DNA of 58,296 nucleotides from JAZGGS01 sp963749485 (GCA_963749485.1 CAVVMV010000026.1:1-58296); one strand, 5' to 3'. Positions 37,698 through 46,865 are shown, numbered from the stretch's first letter. Program-made: numbers and translations. The notes: generated by a model not told the origin, from the letters alone.

Positions 37698-38237
37698 AAA
37701 AGTCTCCCTTTAGTAAAGGGAGTACCCCGACGAAGTCGGGGGGAGGGATTTGTAAAACCAAAATTAAACTTCAATGCCAAAACAAAATGGACTTATAACA
37801 AACCTTAGAGAAATACCGTATAACCCAAATCTACAAGACCGTGCAAGGGAAATGCGGAATAATTCTACAAAAAGTGAGATAAAGTTTTGGTGCGAACTGT
37901 TAAGAAAAAGAGAAACAGGATACCAGTTCTATCGGCAGAAAGTAATCGATCACTACATAGTCGATTTTTACTGCGCAAAATTAAAGTTAGTTGTAGAAAT
38001 AGATGGGGAAAGTCATGAAGGAAAAGAAAAATACGATATAAAGAGAGATGATATTTTAAACTCGTATGGATTGAAAGTTCTTCATTATAATGATAATACT
38101 TTGCTTCATAATTTCCAGTTAGTTGAAAAAGATTTTAAGAAACAGTTAAAACTTAGAGAAAGTGAGCTTGAGCTGAGATAAGGGAATCCCCCGTCTTCGC
38201 TCCGCTCAGACACCCCCTTTATTAAAGGGGGACTTTT
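37698..38237. mobile_element. DUF559 nuclease cassette with palindromic terminal inverted repeats
   Basis: A 540-bp unit. The left end, 25 nt at 37698-37722 (AAAAGTCTCCCTTTAGTAAA...), matches the reverse complement of the right end 38213-38237 at 22 of 25 positions. Each end is itself a 9-bp palindrome (CTCCCTTTA-G-TAAAGGGAG; CCCCCTTTA-A-TAAAGGGGG). Inside the left end is a second hairpin, CCCCGAC-GAA-GTCGGGG (37725-37741); inside the right end is a GTCT...AGAC structure. The only gene within is a DUF559 nuclease. No clear target-site duplication is visible. Confidence 0.65.
37774..38181 (+). CDS. DUF559 endonuclease-domain protein
   Basis: 135 residues of the DUF559 family, related in fold to the very-short-patch (Vsr) and restriction-like endonucleases. 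Visible core: AREMRNNSTKSEIKFWCELL, then QFYRQKVIDHYIVDFYCAKL and LVVEIDGESHEGKEKYDIKR. Asp in VDFY, Glu in VEIDG and nearby Lys/His are likely metal or catalytic residues. DILNSYGLKVLHYND follows as in family members. It may act as the mobility or homing enzyme of the flanking palindromic unit, which is inference; biochemical activity is unproven for most members. Confidence 0.9.
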   Translation: MPKQNGLITNLREIPYNPNLQDRAREMRNNSTKSEIKFWCELLRKRETGYQFYRQKVIDHYIVDFYCAKLKLVVEIDGESHEGKEKYDIKRDDILNSYGLKVLHYNDNTLLHNFQLVEKDFKKQLKLRESELELR

Positions 38238-38422
38238 GTATATTTTTTTCATTAAATTATTTAATTGAAAATAGTTGGATCAAGTATTACCTAGCACATT
38301 TCATTTATAATGAGATTTCTTATTTTTGCACTTGTTAAAGTTTATTGAATAAGAATATTAAAGATCGATAAAATAGAAATAGAGAACGATTTTCATAATG
38401 TACAAACAAATCTAGTAATAAT

Positions 38423-38999
38423 ATGAGAGCAAAATTTATTTTTGGTTTCAGCTTTTTAATTTGTAATATTATTTAATCGCATGCGACATTTCACAACACT
38501 GAATCAGAATATGAAGAGTTTATGCCGCTTACAGTTGGTAATAAATAGCTTTTCGGTACAAAATTAGGTGGTGATAATGATAATATAAAATATTCGGTCC
38601 ATTATGGAAGTAATTGCGATTGATACAATACATAGTAAAAAATATTTTAGAATAAAAAACCTCAAATTTTGAAAAAGATTCACTCAGGCATTACTATTAT
38701 CATAAAAGGTTTTCAAGTGATACTCTTTTCACATTATTCTATATTGAAAAAACAAACGAATACATAGAAATAGTCGATGCAATTTTTTCCAAAAGTATAG
38801 GAGATACCGTTGTTGTACAACCACCTGGAAAATTATTAACAGGATGCAAGGGTGAAATTAGAATTACAGAGAAATCAGTAAATACTATTAAAATAATGTA
38901 TGATGGGAACGTGTTCTATTGACGAAGAACAATGGGTAAACGTATAAAAGAGGTTTTGGCATTGTTGGAAATGTACAATATGGACCTCGTCAGAATTGA
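38423..38999 (+). pseudogene. Broken lipoprotein-like gene
   Basis: No long frame survives, but pieces in successive frames look like one exported protein. ATG 38423 gives RAKFIFGFSFLICNII, a lipoprotein-like signal. Then come EYEEFMPLTVGNKW, YYYHKRFSSDTLFTLFYIEK, IVDAIFSKSIGDTVVVQPPG and a C-terminal YKRGFGIVGNVQYGPRQN ending at TGA 38997-38999. At least four shifts or stops are needed, more than in neighbouring conserved genes, so real decay is possible on top of sequence errors. Function unknown. The 240 bases before 38423 and after the DUF559 unit show no gene. Confidence 0.55.
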
Positions 39000-39123
39000 T
39001 AGATTATTTGATCAATTAGTCGGTTTTGGAAAAGTTATTTAACAGTTAATCTTATCTTTTTTTATTACCTTCCCTTTACTCATAATGCCTATCTTTGCAT
39101 AACTAAAAAAGTTATATCATAAA

Positions 39124-40126
39124 ATGCTCAAAATCGGAAACATAGAAATAGAAAAAGCAATCGTACTTGCGCCAATGGAGGATGTTACAGATGCATCCTT
39201 CCGGTTGGTTTGCAGGGAGCTTGGAGCAGATCTTGTTTACACTGAGTTTGTAAACTCTGAGGGATTGATACGCGCAAATGCAAACACACATAAGAAGTTA
39301 AAAATAAATGAAGAAGAAAGACCTGTAGGAATTCAGATTTACGGTGCTAATATAGATTCAATGGTTGGCGCTGCAAAAATTGCTGAAGCAGAAAATCCTG
39401 ATCTTATTGATATTAACGCTGGCTGCTGGGTTAAAAATGTTGTAGGGCAGGGAGCTGGTTCCGCGCTTTTAAAAGATCCTCCTTATATGCAAAAACTTGT
39501 GGAAGCAGTTGTTAAAACAACTTCACTTCCTGTAACAGTTAAAACAAGGTTGGGCTGGGATGAAAACAGTATTCAAATACTGGAAGTTGCAAAACGAATG
39601 GAAGATGCAGGAGCCAAAGCATTAACAGTTCATTGCAGAACACGCAAAGCAGGGCATACCGGTGAATGCAGATTGGGGATGGATTCCAAAAGTTATGGAG
39701 GTTGTTGATATTCCTGTAATCTTAAACGGTAATGTTCTTTCTGCTTACGATGTTAAAAGTGCTTTCAATCAAACCGGGGCTGATGGAATTATGATTGCAA
39801 GGGGAGCGATAGGAAATCCCTGGATATTTAAAGAAGCAAAAGAATTAATGGAAACCGGTTCAATAAAAACTGAAATTGATGAAGAACTAAAAATAAACAC
39901 AGCACTTCGCCATCTTAAACTTGCAATAGAAATCAAAGGAGAAAGAAGAGCAGTGCTGGAACATAGAAAATACTATTCTGGCTATCTTAAAGGAATGTAT
40001 GCGGCTTCAAAACAGCGCAACTCGTTAATGCAATATCTTACTTATCCCGAGGTTGAGGAATCGCTTCTCAAATACCTTGAAAAGCTTAAAGAGTATAAAT
40101 CCGAAATAAGAGAATTAAATCATTAA
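39124..40126 (+). CDS. dusB: tRNA-dihydrouridine synthase, DusB type (one frameshift)
   Basis: About 334 residues. This flavoenzyme reduces uridine to dihydrouridine in the D-loop of tRNAs. Motifs are VLAPMEDVTDASFR near residue 15, PVGIQIYGAN, DINAGCWVKNVVGQGAGSAL with the catalytic Cys near 105, and TVKTRLGWDENS. After a shift near 39662, IPVILNGNVLSAYD and GADGIMIARGAIGNPW bind the FMN phosphate. A C-terminal helical tRNA-binding domain follows. Length is normal. Confidence 0.9.
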
Positions 40127-40176
40127 ATCTTCTTATATTTATAAAAAGATTTTAAGTTAATTCTGCACACCGAGTT

Positions 40177-40776
40177 TTGAAGATAAATAAAGATAAACTT
40201 GCCCGTATAATTTCTACTCTGTTTGTACCACCGGCATTTACAATAATTACATTTACAATATTTGCTCTTCTGCTGGAAAATGAATCTCAAAAGCAATTTG
40301 TGGTTATACTTGTTGCATTTATTTTTGGTTTTGTTGCTCCGATTGCTCTCTTTATTGTTTTTCGTAAATCAGGTAAACTCGCAGATCAGGATGCTTTAAT
40401 AAAAGAGGAACGAACTATCCCATTTTTTATTGCCACAGGTTTCTACGCAATCGGTTTAGTACTTCTAATAATTTTCAAAGTAAATATAATTTCAATCGCA
40501 TTCTGGTTTTGTTATATTTCTAATACACTGCTAACTATTTTAATAAATCGTTATGAAAAGATAAGCGCACATACAATGGGCGCAGCAGGGCCAATGGCTG
40601 CATTTACTTTTGTTTTTGGTCCAATGGCTCTTTTCTTTATATTACTGGTTATTATTGTTGGATGGGCAAGGATAAGGTTGGAATGTCATTCATTCATCCA
40701 GGTTACACTTGGATTTTTCTTCGCGTTTATTTCAACTTATCTTCAAATTTTTCTAATCGTAAAAATATTTGGTTGA
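40177..40776 (+). CDS. PAP2-like integral membrane protein
   Basis: 199 residues, about six membrane segments, starting at TTG 40177. The motifs KISAHTMGAAGPMAAFTF and VGWARIRLECHSFIQVTLG resemble the second and third PAP2 phosphatase signatures (SxH and HxxxQ/D in place of SGH and HxxxD). The first signature is not evident. Members of this divergent Bacteroidota group are annotated as PAP2-family lipid phosphatases, but whether this one is active is unclear. It lies shortly upstream of the enoyl-CoA hydratase gene. Confidence 0.65.
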   Translation: MKINKDKLARIISTLFVPPAFTIITFTIFALLLENESQKQFVVILVAFIFGFVAPIALFIVFRKSGKLADQDALIKEERTIPFFIATGFYAIGLVLLIIFKVNIISIAFWFCYISNTLLTILINRYEKISAHTMGAAGPMAAFTFVFGPMALFFILLVIIVGWARIRLECHSFIQVTLGFFFAFISTYLQIFLIVKIFG

Positions 40777-40817
40777 TAAATTTGATAAATTATTTTAATA
40801 AACTAGTAAATAGCATA

Positions 40818-41571
40818 ATGATGATAAAATACAAATCTGAAAATAGTATTGGCATTCTTACATTGAATCGTCCTGAAAAAAGAAATGCACTTCATCCCGA
40901 TTTGGTTAAACAAATGAAGGAAAAATTGAAGGAAATAGAAAAGGATGAAGAAATTAAAGTTTTAATCATTACAGGAGAGGGAAAAGCATTTTGTGCAGGA
41001 GCAGATCTAGAATATCTGGATAAATTAAGAGCTTATTCATCAATTGAGAATGAAAAAGATTCGCGAGAACTGGCTGAATTATTCCTGATGATTTACAACT
41101 TTCCAAAACCTGTTATTGCAGCAGTTAATGGAGCAGCAATAGCCGGCGGATGCGGATTAGCTTCTGTGTGTGATTTAATTGTGGCAAACGAAGATCATTC
41201 TAAAGTTTGGATACTCTGAAGTAAAGATTGGTTTTATTCCGGCTATGGTTTCCACATTTCTCATCAGGAAAGTTGGGGAGGGAATAGCAAGGCAGTTATT
41301 TCTATCTGCGGATATTATTACTGGCAAACGAGCTTACGAAGTAGGATTTGTTAACTACTTATATAATAATGTTTTAGATGGTGCAATGGAAGTAGCTTCT
41401 AATTTAATTCAAAATTCTTCGTATAGTATGAAATTAACAAAAGATATGATCAAGACTGTTTCACAATTATCAGTTGAAGATGCAGTGGAATATTGCATTA
41501 AATTAAATACGATAAGTCGTTCCTCAAAGGATTTTAAGGATGGTTTAGATAATTTTTTAAGCAATAAATAG
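40818..41571 (+). CDS. Enoyl-CoA hydratase/isomerase family protein (one frameshift)
   Basis: About 251 residues of crotonase fold. It begins MMIKYKSENSIGILTLNRPE with KRNALHPDLV; the oxyanion segment GKAFCAGADLEYLDKL follows, then PVIAAVNGAAIAGGCGLASV. After a shift near 41205, YSEVKIGFIPAMVSTFLIRK, and a C-terminal helix pair. The first active-site Glu position lies near GGCGLA; I cannot confirm both catalytic residues. It would hydrate an enoyl-CoA in fatty or amino acid oxidation. The apt gene follows nine bases later. Confidence 0.87.
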
Positions 41572-41579
41572 AGAGAAGA

Positions 41580-42108
41580 ATGTCTGAAGATTTGAAAAAA
41601 CATATCCGGAGCATAAAGGATTTTCCTAAAAAAGGAATAATGTTCAGGGATATTACAACACTTTTAAAGGAACCGGAAGCATTGATGAAACGTTGGATCA
41701 ATTGATTAATTTATGTGAAGGATTAAAGATTGATAAAGTTGTTGGGATTGAATCGAGAGGATTTATTTTCGGATCATTGCTTGCTCAGAAGCTTGGTGTG
41801 GGTTTTATTCCTGCAAGAAAACCAGGTAAACTTCCTGCTGAGACTGAATCTGCAACTTACCAGCTTGAATATGGCGAAGATAAAATTGAAATGCACAAAG
41901 ATGCTATAAATCCTGGTGATAAAGTTCTTTTGCATGATGATCTGCTTGCTACAGGCGGAACTGCAGAGGCAGTGGTAAAACTAATTGAAAAGCTGGGTGG
42001 GGAAGTAGTGCAAATCTCATTTCTTATTGAGTTACCTTTTTAAATGGCAGGAATAAATTTGATGGGTATGATATTAAATCATTAATAATGTATGATGATG
42101 AGAATTGA
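41580..42108 (+). CDS. apt: Adenine phosphoribosyltransferase (two frameshifts)
   Basis: About 176 residues. It salvages adenine with PRPP to AMP. MSEDLKKHIRSIKDFPKKGI and MFRDITTLLKEPEAL open the gene. After a shift near 41683 come VVGIESRGFIFGSLLAQKLG, FIPARKPGKLPAETES and the PRPP loop VLLHDDLLATGGTAEAV. A second shift near 42043 restores the last 20 residues to TGA 42106-42108. The VGIESRGF and RKPGKLP motifs are diagnostic for Apt. Confidence 0.92.
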
Positions 42109-42120
42109 AGCTTAGTGGAA

Positions 42121-42172
42121 CTCTGTGAAAGAATGGTTGCACAGAGATCCACAGAGAAGACACGGAGAGTAG
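42121..42172. repeat. CTCTGTG/CACAGAG repeat patch between convergent genes
   Basis: CTCTGTG (42121-42127) pairs with CACAGAG (42140-42146), and the latter is repeated twice more in degenerate form (ccACAGAGaag, aCACGGAGag). It sits between apt and rsmI, which converge. Similar CACAGAG-type repeats are scattered in Bacteroidota-related genomes, by recollection. It could serve as a weak bidirectional terminator or be a remnant of a mobile repeat. Confidence 0.45.
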
Positions 42173-42175
42173 TAA

Positions 42176-42853
42176 CTACTTCCACCCTTTAGGTGCAATT
42201 ACAACCACAAATTCACCTTTAATGGTTTTCTCATCAATTTGCTGCTTTAGTTCCGAAGGATAACCTCGCCAGGCCTCTTCAAACTTTTTTGTAAGCTCAC
42301 GGCAAACAACTACAAATCTATCAGGCATATATTCAACTAATTCATCTACCAGTTTTTTAATCCTGTAAGTTGACTCATACAAAACAATTGTTCTTTTTTC
42401 TTCTGATAATTCCTTTAATTTTTTCTGTCTTCCTTTTTTCTGTGGAAGAAATCCTTCAAACACAAAAGAATCTGTAGGTAAGCCGCTTACGGTTAAAGCA
42501 GCAATAAGAGCAGTTGCTCCCGGAATAGGAATTAATTCAATATCTTCTTTTATTGCCTGGGATATAAGCCTTACACCAGGATCGGAAATTGCCGGAGTTC
42601 CGGCGTCTGAAACTAATGCGCAGTTATCTCCATTTTGAATTCTCTTTAATGCTGCAGGAATTTTCTTAGTTTCTGATACTGCATTAAATGAAACCAATTG
42701 CTTAGTAATGTTGAAGTGTTTGAGGAGTCGTGAAGTAATGCGCGTATCCTCGCATAAAATAAAATCAACCTGTTCAAGAGTTTCCAAAGCGCGGGTGGTT
42801 ATATCACTCAGGTTGCCAATTGGTGTGCTTACGATGTAAAGTTTGCCAGACAT
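42176..42853 (-). CDS. rsmI: 16S rRNA (cytidine1402-2'-O)-methyltransferase
   Basis: 225 residues of tetrapyrrole-methylase fold from ATG 42851-42853. GKLYIVSTPIGNLSDITTRA opens the protein; ILCEDTRITSRLLKHF, ALVSDAGTPAISDPG and IPGATALIAALTVSG form the SAM-binding region; CRELTKKFEEAWRG follows near the end. The open frame runs 19 codons further upstream, but those lack conservation and cross a terminator-like hairpin. Methylates C1402 in the decoding centre. Length matches the shorter RsmI proteins. Confidence 0.93.
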   Translation of the reverse strand: MSGKLYIVSTPIGNLSDITTRALETLEQVDFILCEDTRITSRLLKHFNITKQLVSFNAVSETKKIPAALKRIQNGDNCALVSDAGTPAISDPGVRLISQAIKEDIELIPIPGATALIAALTVSGLPTDSFVFEGFLPQKKGRQKKLKELSEEKRTIVLYESTYRIKKLVDELVEYMPDRFVVVCRELTKKFEEAWRGYPSELKQQIDEKTIKGEFVVVIAPKGWK

Positions 42854-42870
42854 TTTCCAAAAATACTTTA

Positions 42871-42902
42871 AAATGAGAACGGCTCCAAAAATGGGAGCCG
42901 CC
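42871..42902 (-). terminator. Terminator-like hairpin after lysine aminotransferase gene
   Basis: On the minus strand CGGCTCC-CATTTTT-GGAGCCG forms a 7-bp GC-rich stem, followed by TTCTCATTTT. It lies between the lat stop and the rsmI start. The T run is interrupted, so efficiency may be low. Confidence 0.5.
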
Positions 42903-42927
42903 TCATGCAAGTAGTTTAAATTTGTGA

Positions 42928-44259
42928 TTATTTAGACATCATAAAGTTCAGAACTTTTTCGATAACTTGCAAGCCCTCTTCAAGTTCATCATCTGTAATA
43001 TTTAATGGCGGGCGGAACCTGATCGATTTTTCGCCGCAGCCAAGTATAAGCAGTTTTTCTTTTTCGCAAATTGTTCTGAACTCATCTCTTTGTTCTGCAG
43101 AGGGCATATCAAACGAACACATCAATCCCAATCCTCTTGCATTATTAACAAGCTGAGGAAATTGAACTTGTATTTCATACAGCCTGCGTAATAAGTAATT
43201 TCCTCTCTCTTTTGCATTTTCAACCAGGTTATCTTTTTCAATTACTTCCATAATATATTTTGAGCGAACCATATCTACAAAGTTTCCACCCCAGGTTGAA
43301 TTTATTCTGCTTGAAACTTTGAAGCAATTATCTTTCACTTCATCAATCCTGTCGGAAACCATTATTCCGCAAACCTGTGCCTTTTTACCAAATGCAATTA
43401 TATCCGGTTTAACATAATGTTCGTAAGCCCAGAACTTACCAGTTAAACCAAAACCGGTTTGCACTTCATCAAACATTAAAAGAATATCGTTTTCATCAGC
43501 AATTGCTCTCAGTTCCTCAAAAAATTCTTTACGGAAGAAATTATCTCCGCCCTCTGCCTGGATCGGCTCAAGAAGGATAACTGCAATATCATCCGGATTG
43601 TCTTTTATTGCATTTTTAATTTCCCGGATTGCTTTTTCCTCCAGTTCAATTATTCTATCAATATTATTTTCTAGAGGAAAAGTTATTTTTGGATTTATAA
43701 TTCTAGGCCAATCAAATTTTGGGAAGTATTTTACTTTAATTGGATCGGTGTTTGTTACGGAAAGAGTGTATCCGCTTCTTCCGTGAAATGCTTCTTTAAA
43801 ATGAATTACCTGGAGACCTTTTTCTTCTTTAATTCCTTTTTCAAAATTCTTCTGTACTTTCCAATCGAAAGCTGCTTTTAAACCATTCTCTACAGCAAGA
43901 GATCCACCGGAAACAAAAAAGAGGTACTTCATATAATCCGGCTTTGCAACATTAGCAAAAGTCTCTACAAATTCAGCCATATAAGTTGTGTAAATATCAG
44001 AGTTACTGGGTTTGTTAACCGCTGCATAACCTAAAACTTCTCTTACCTCTTCCGAATTGAGGTATGGATGGTTAAATCCTAACGGTGATGAAGCAAAGAA
44101 TGTGAAAAAATCTATATAAGTTTCGCCTGTTTTTTCATCAACTAATTTGTTCCTGTTGCTGTTTTTAAGATCGAGAACAATCTTAAATCCATCGGCGAGC
44201 ATACTTTTACCAATTACTTCATGTACCTTTTCTGCAGGTGTTATTGTTTCAATAATCAT
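42928..44259 (-). CDS. lat: L-lysine 6-aminotransferase
   Basis: 443 residues, class III PLP aminotransferase. It moves the epsilon-amino group of lysine to 2-oxoglutarate, giving aminoadipate semialdehyde (cyclising to piperideine-6-carboxylate). Features are YIDFFTFFASSPLGFNHPYL near 48, FFVSGGSLAVENGLKAAFDW near 110, FHGRSGYTLSVTNTDP, LLEPIQAEGGDNFF, DEVQTGFGLTGKFWAYEHY and the PLP lysine in IIAFGKKAQVCGI. The overall pattern fits Lat rather than generic ornithine or GABA aminotransferase. It is divergent from the Rrf2 and ALDH7 genes, whose dehydrogenase would take the next step, a strong context argument. Confidence 0.88.
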   Translation of the reverse strand: MIIETITPAEKVHEVIGKSMLADGFKIVLDLKNSNRNKLVDEKTGETYIDFFTFFASSPLGFNHPYLNSEEVREVLGYAAVNKPSNSDIYTTYMAEFVETFANVAKPDYMKYLFFVSGGSLAVENGLKAAFDWKVQKNFEKGIKEEKGLQVIHFKEAFHGRSGYTLSVTNTDPIKVKYFPKFDWPRIINPKITFPLENNIDRIIELEEKAIREIKNAIKDNPDDIAVILLEPIQAEGGDNFFRKEFFEELRAIADENDILLMFDEVQTGFGLTGKFWAYEHYVKPDIIAFGKKAQVCGIMVSDRIDEVKDNCFKVSSRINSTWGGNFVDMVRSKYIMEVIEKDNLVENAKERGNYLLRRLYEIQVQFPQLVNNARGLGLMCSFDMPSAEQRDEFRTICEKEKLLILGCGEKSIRFRPPLNITDDELEEGLQVIEKVLNFMMSK

Positions 44260-44549
44260 ATTTTTTCCGTTTTGATTAGATAAAATAAAATTTGAGATTG
44301 CAACAATTGTGCAAAAATCATTGCAAAGATTAGATTGGGATAAAGAGGATTAAAAGACGTTTTCAAAAGCCGAAACAAAGTAGCTCCGGTAATTTTCACA
44401 AAAAGAGTAAAACATTGAATTTATTGCTTAACTAATTAATAATTTCTGTAAAATTATATCAAAAACTAATCAGCCACTAGAAATATTGCAAACCTATAAT
44501 TAGTGAAATATGTAATATTTAGCTCAAAATAGTACGTTACGGTGAGCAA

Positions 44550-44587
44550 TTGACAATTAGGTTTTAATTAGTTACACTTACTGTAAC
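44550..44587 (+). promoter_or_regulatory. Promoter and candidate operator of the Rrf2-ALDH operon
   Basis: TTGACA (44550-44555), exactly 17 bases, then TACACT (44573-44578) form a good sigma70-type promoter. An inverted repeat GTTAC-N7-GTAAC (44571-44587) overlaps the -10 element, where a repressor could block it; another GTTAC occurs at 44536-44540. The remaining 44260-44549 between lat and this promoter is AT-rich with no other clear signal. Confidence 0.5.
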
Positions 44588-44600
44588 AATTAAAAAAATT

Positions 44601-45027
44601 ATGTCAGCATCAACAAAACTTTCAACATCGGTAAAGGCAATTTGCTTTTTGAGCAGCAATTATCCTGAGCCAAAGTCGAGCCCTGAGATTGCGGAGAATA
44701 TCGGGATAAATCCTTCAAAACTGAGGAAGATTTTATCGATGTTAGTTAAAAACGATATTGTAAAAAGCACACATGGAACTAGTGGTGGATTCACACTAAA
44801 TAGAGATTCTACTGAGCTTCATCTGCAGGAAATTTATTGTGCGCTAGAAGACAGGAAGGCATTTTATCTTGATGTGCAGAAGGAAGATGTTAAAAAAAAT
44901 AGTGTGCCTGCCAAACTTAACAGTTACTTCCTGGAACTGTTTTCTGATATCCAGGTTGATATCGAAGAAAAAATGAAAACTATAACTATTAAATCAATTT
45001 TAGAAAATATTAACAACGAAAAAATAA
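44601..45027 (+). CDS. Rrf2-family transcriptional regulator
   Basis: About 142 residues. A winged-helix DNA-binding domain comes first (TSVKAICFLSSN, SSPEIAENIGINPSKLRKIL, VKSTHGTSGGFTLNRD), typical of Rrf2. The C-terminal helix lacks the three-Cys Fe-S motif of IscR/NsrR, so it is probably not a Fe-S sensor. The frame as given runs on into the dehydrogenase N-terminus, but TAAGGAG at 45025-45031 one frame over supplies a natural stop plus ribosome site, so I end it there and assume a one-base error in the A-run before it. It likely controls lysine breakdown genes, by position. Confidence 0.8.
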
Positions 45028-45038
45028 GGAGCACTAAG

Positions 45039-46574
45039 ATGGATTTCCTTAAAACATTAGGTATAAAGGATAAGAATTTCGGATCATCCACCGGAACAAA
45101 GTGGATTGAATCTCAACTTCAGAAAGTGAACTTAAAATCAGTTCACCAACAAACGGAAAATATATTGCATCTGTTTATCAGGCATCAGAAGAAGATTATG
45201 AAAAACTGGTAACAACCGCAGAGGAAGCTTTTAAATTCTGGAGAACAGTTCCTGCACCGGGAAGGGGAGAGATAGTAAGACAAATTGGATTAAAATTAAG
45301 AGAGTATAAAGAACCACTAGGAACTCTTGTTTCATTTGAGATGGGAAAATCTTTACAAGAAGGTATGGGTGAAGTTCAGGAGATGATTGATATTTGTGAT
45401 TTTGCAGTTGGGCAGTCGCGCCAGCTTTACGGTTTTACAATGCAATCAGAAAGACCTATGCACAGAATGTATGATCAGTATCATCCGTTGGGAATCGTCT
45501 GCACAATTTCTGCATTCAATTTTCCGGTTGCAGTTTGGAGCTGGAACGCAATGCTTGCTGCAGTTTGCGGCGATGTGAATATTTGGAAACCTTCTTCAAA
45601 AGTTCCTTTGTCCGCAATAGCCACACAAAATATTATTTCTGAAGTTCTGAAAGAAAATAATCTTCCAGAAGGAATTTTTTCTTTGGTGATTGGAAGAGGT
45701 TCTACAATTGGAGAAAAAATATTAAATGATAAAAGAATTCCACTTATTTCTGTAACCGGTTCAACAAGAGTAGGAAGACATGCCGGTGAAGTAATTGCAA
45801 AAAGGTTTGGAAAATCTATACTGGAATTAGGCGGGAACAATGCAATTATTTTAACTCCCGAGGCTGATTTGAAAACGGCTATTCCTGCAGTTGTTTTTGG
45901 TGCAGTTGGCACTGCCGGGCAGCGATGCACTTCCACACGCAGGTTAATTATTCACGATTCAATTTATGACAAAGTAAAAGACTCTGTTATAAAAGCATAT
46001 AAAAGTTTGAAGATCGGTGATCCTTTGAACGAAAAAAATCATGTTGGTCCTTTAATTGATAAAAATGCTATTAATGATTTTACTAATGCTCTTGATAAAG
46101 TTAAAGATGAAGGTGGAACAGTAGTTTATGGTGGAGAAGTGCTTTCCGGTAATGGTTATGAATCAGGTTGTTATGTGGTTCCTGCAATTGTGGAAGCAGA
46201 AAATCATTATGAAATTGTTCAGGAAGAAACATTTGCGCCAATTCTTTATCTTATTAAATACAGCAAAGATGTTGAAGAAGCCATTGAACTTCATAACGGG
46301 GTAGTGCAGGGCTTATCATCTGCAATATTTACCAATAACATGCGTGAAGCCGAAAAATTCCTATCATGTGTTGGTTCAGATTGTGGAATTGCAAATGTAA
46401 ACATTGGAACATCAGGTGCTGAAATAGGCGGGGCATTTCGGCGGAGAAAAAGAAACCGGTGGTGGAAGAGAATCCGGTTCTGATTCATGGAAAGCTTATA
46501 TGAGAAGACAAACAAACACAATTAATTACGGTACAACACTTCCGCTTGCACAGGGAATTAAGTTCGACATTTAG
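45039..46574 (+). CDS. Aldehyde dehydrogenase ALDH7 type, aminoadipate-semialdehyde dehydrogenase (frameshifted)
   Basis: About 511 residues. ATG 45039 with AAGGAG upstream begins MDFLKTLGIKDKNFGSSTGT. Shifts near 45140 and 45210 separate this from AEEAFKFWRTVPAPGRGEIV. The core carries ICTISAFNFPVAVWSWNAML, VTGSTRVGRHAGEVIAKRFG, the Glu of LELGGNNAIIL and the catalytic Cys in GTAGQRCTSTRRL, then QEETFAPILY. A shift near 46437 restores GGEKETGGGRESGSDSWK, typical of the ALDH7/antiquitin C-terminus, and the stop at 46574. It oxidises aminoadipate semialdehyde/piperideine-6-carboxylate to 2-aminoadipate with NAD. The neighbouring lat gene supports the substrate. Confidence 0.87.
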
Positions 46575-46593
46575 TTTTTTTACGTACCAATAT

Positions 46594-46629
46594 TTAAAGG
46601 GAATGGTAGAAATTGCCATTCCCTTTTTT
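46594..46629 (+). terminator. Rho-independent terminator after the dehydrogenase gene
   Basis: AAAGGGAATGG pairs perfectly with CCATTCCCTTT (11 bp) around a 9-nt loop, and the downstream arm runs into six T. Confidence 0.85.
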
Positions 46630-46775
46630 ACTTCTTTTCCTCAGTCTCGTTTTGAGCAACAGGTTGAACTCTCCTCCGAACCATCCTTTTAAAACCATTT
46701 TACCGAATCATACCAAATTGACATGCAATTATTTCTTATAATTCTAAAGATGATACATTTAGAGGAGGTTGTCTC

Positions 46776-46846
46776 ATGAAACTCATCCTGCAAAAGCTTT
46801 GGTTCAATATTTGAAAACTATAGATGAAATGAAAACTAGAGCATAA
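46776..46846 (+). CDS. Possible micro-ORF with strong ribosome site
   Basis: AGGAGG (46763-46768) stands seven bases before ATG 46776. As given the frame is only 12 codons (MKLILQKLWFNI). With a one-base shift it reads HPAKALVQYLKTIDEMKTRA to TAA at 46844-46846, a plausible 23-residue helix. It may be a real small protein or leader for the next gene, 20 bases downstream. Evidence is limited to the ribosome site and spacing. Confidence 0.35.
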
Positions 46847-46865
46847 AAATATTGGTGGGACAATA

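Noticed and set aside
42140..42172. CRISPR-like short repeats
   Set aside because: The units are 7-11 nt, degenerate and without spacers. No cas gene is present anywhere in the window.
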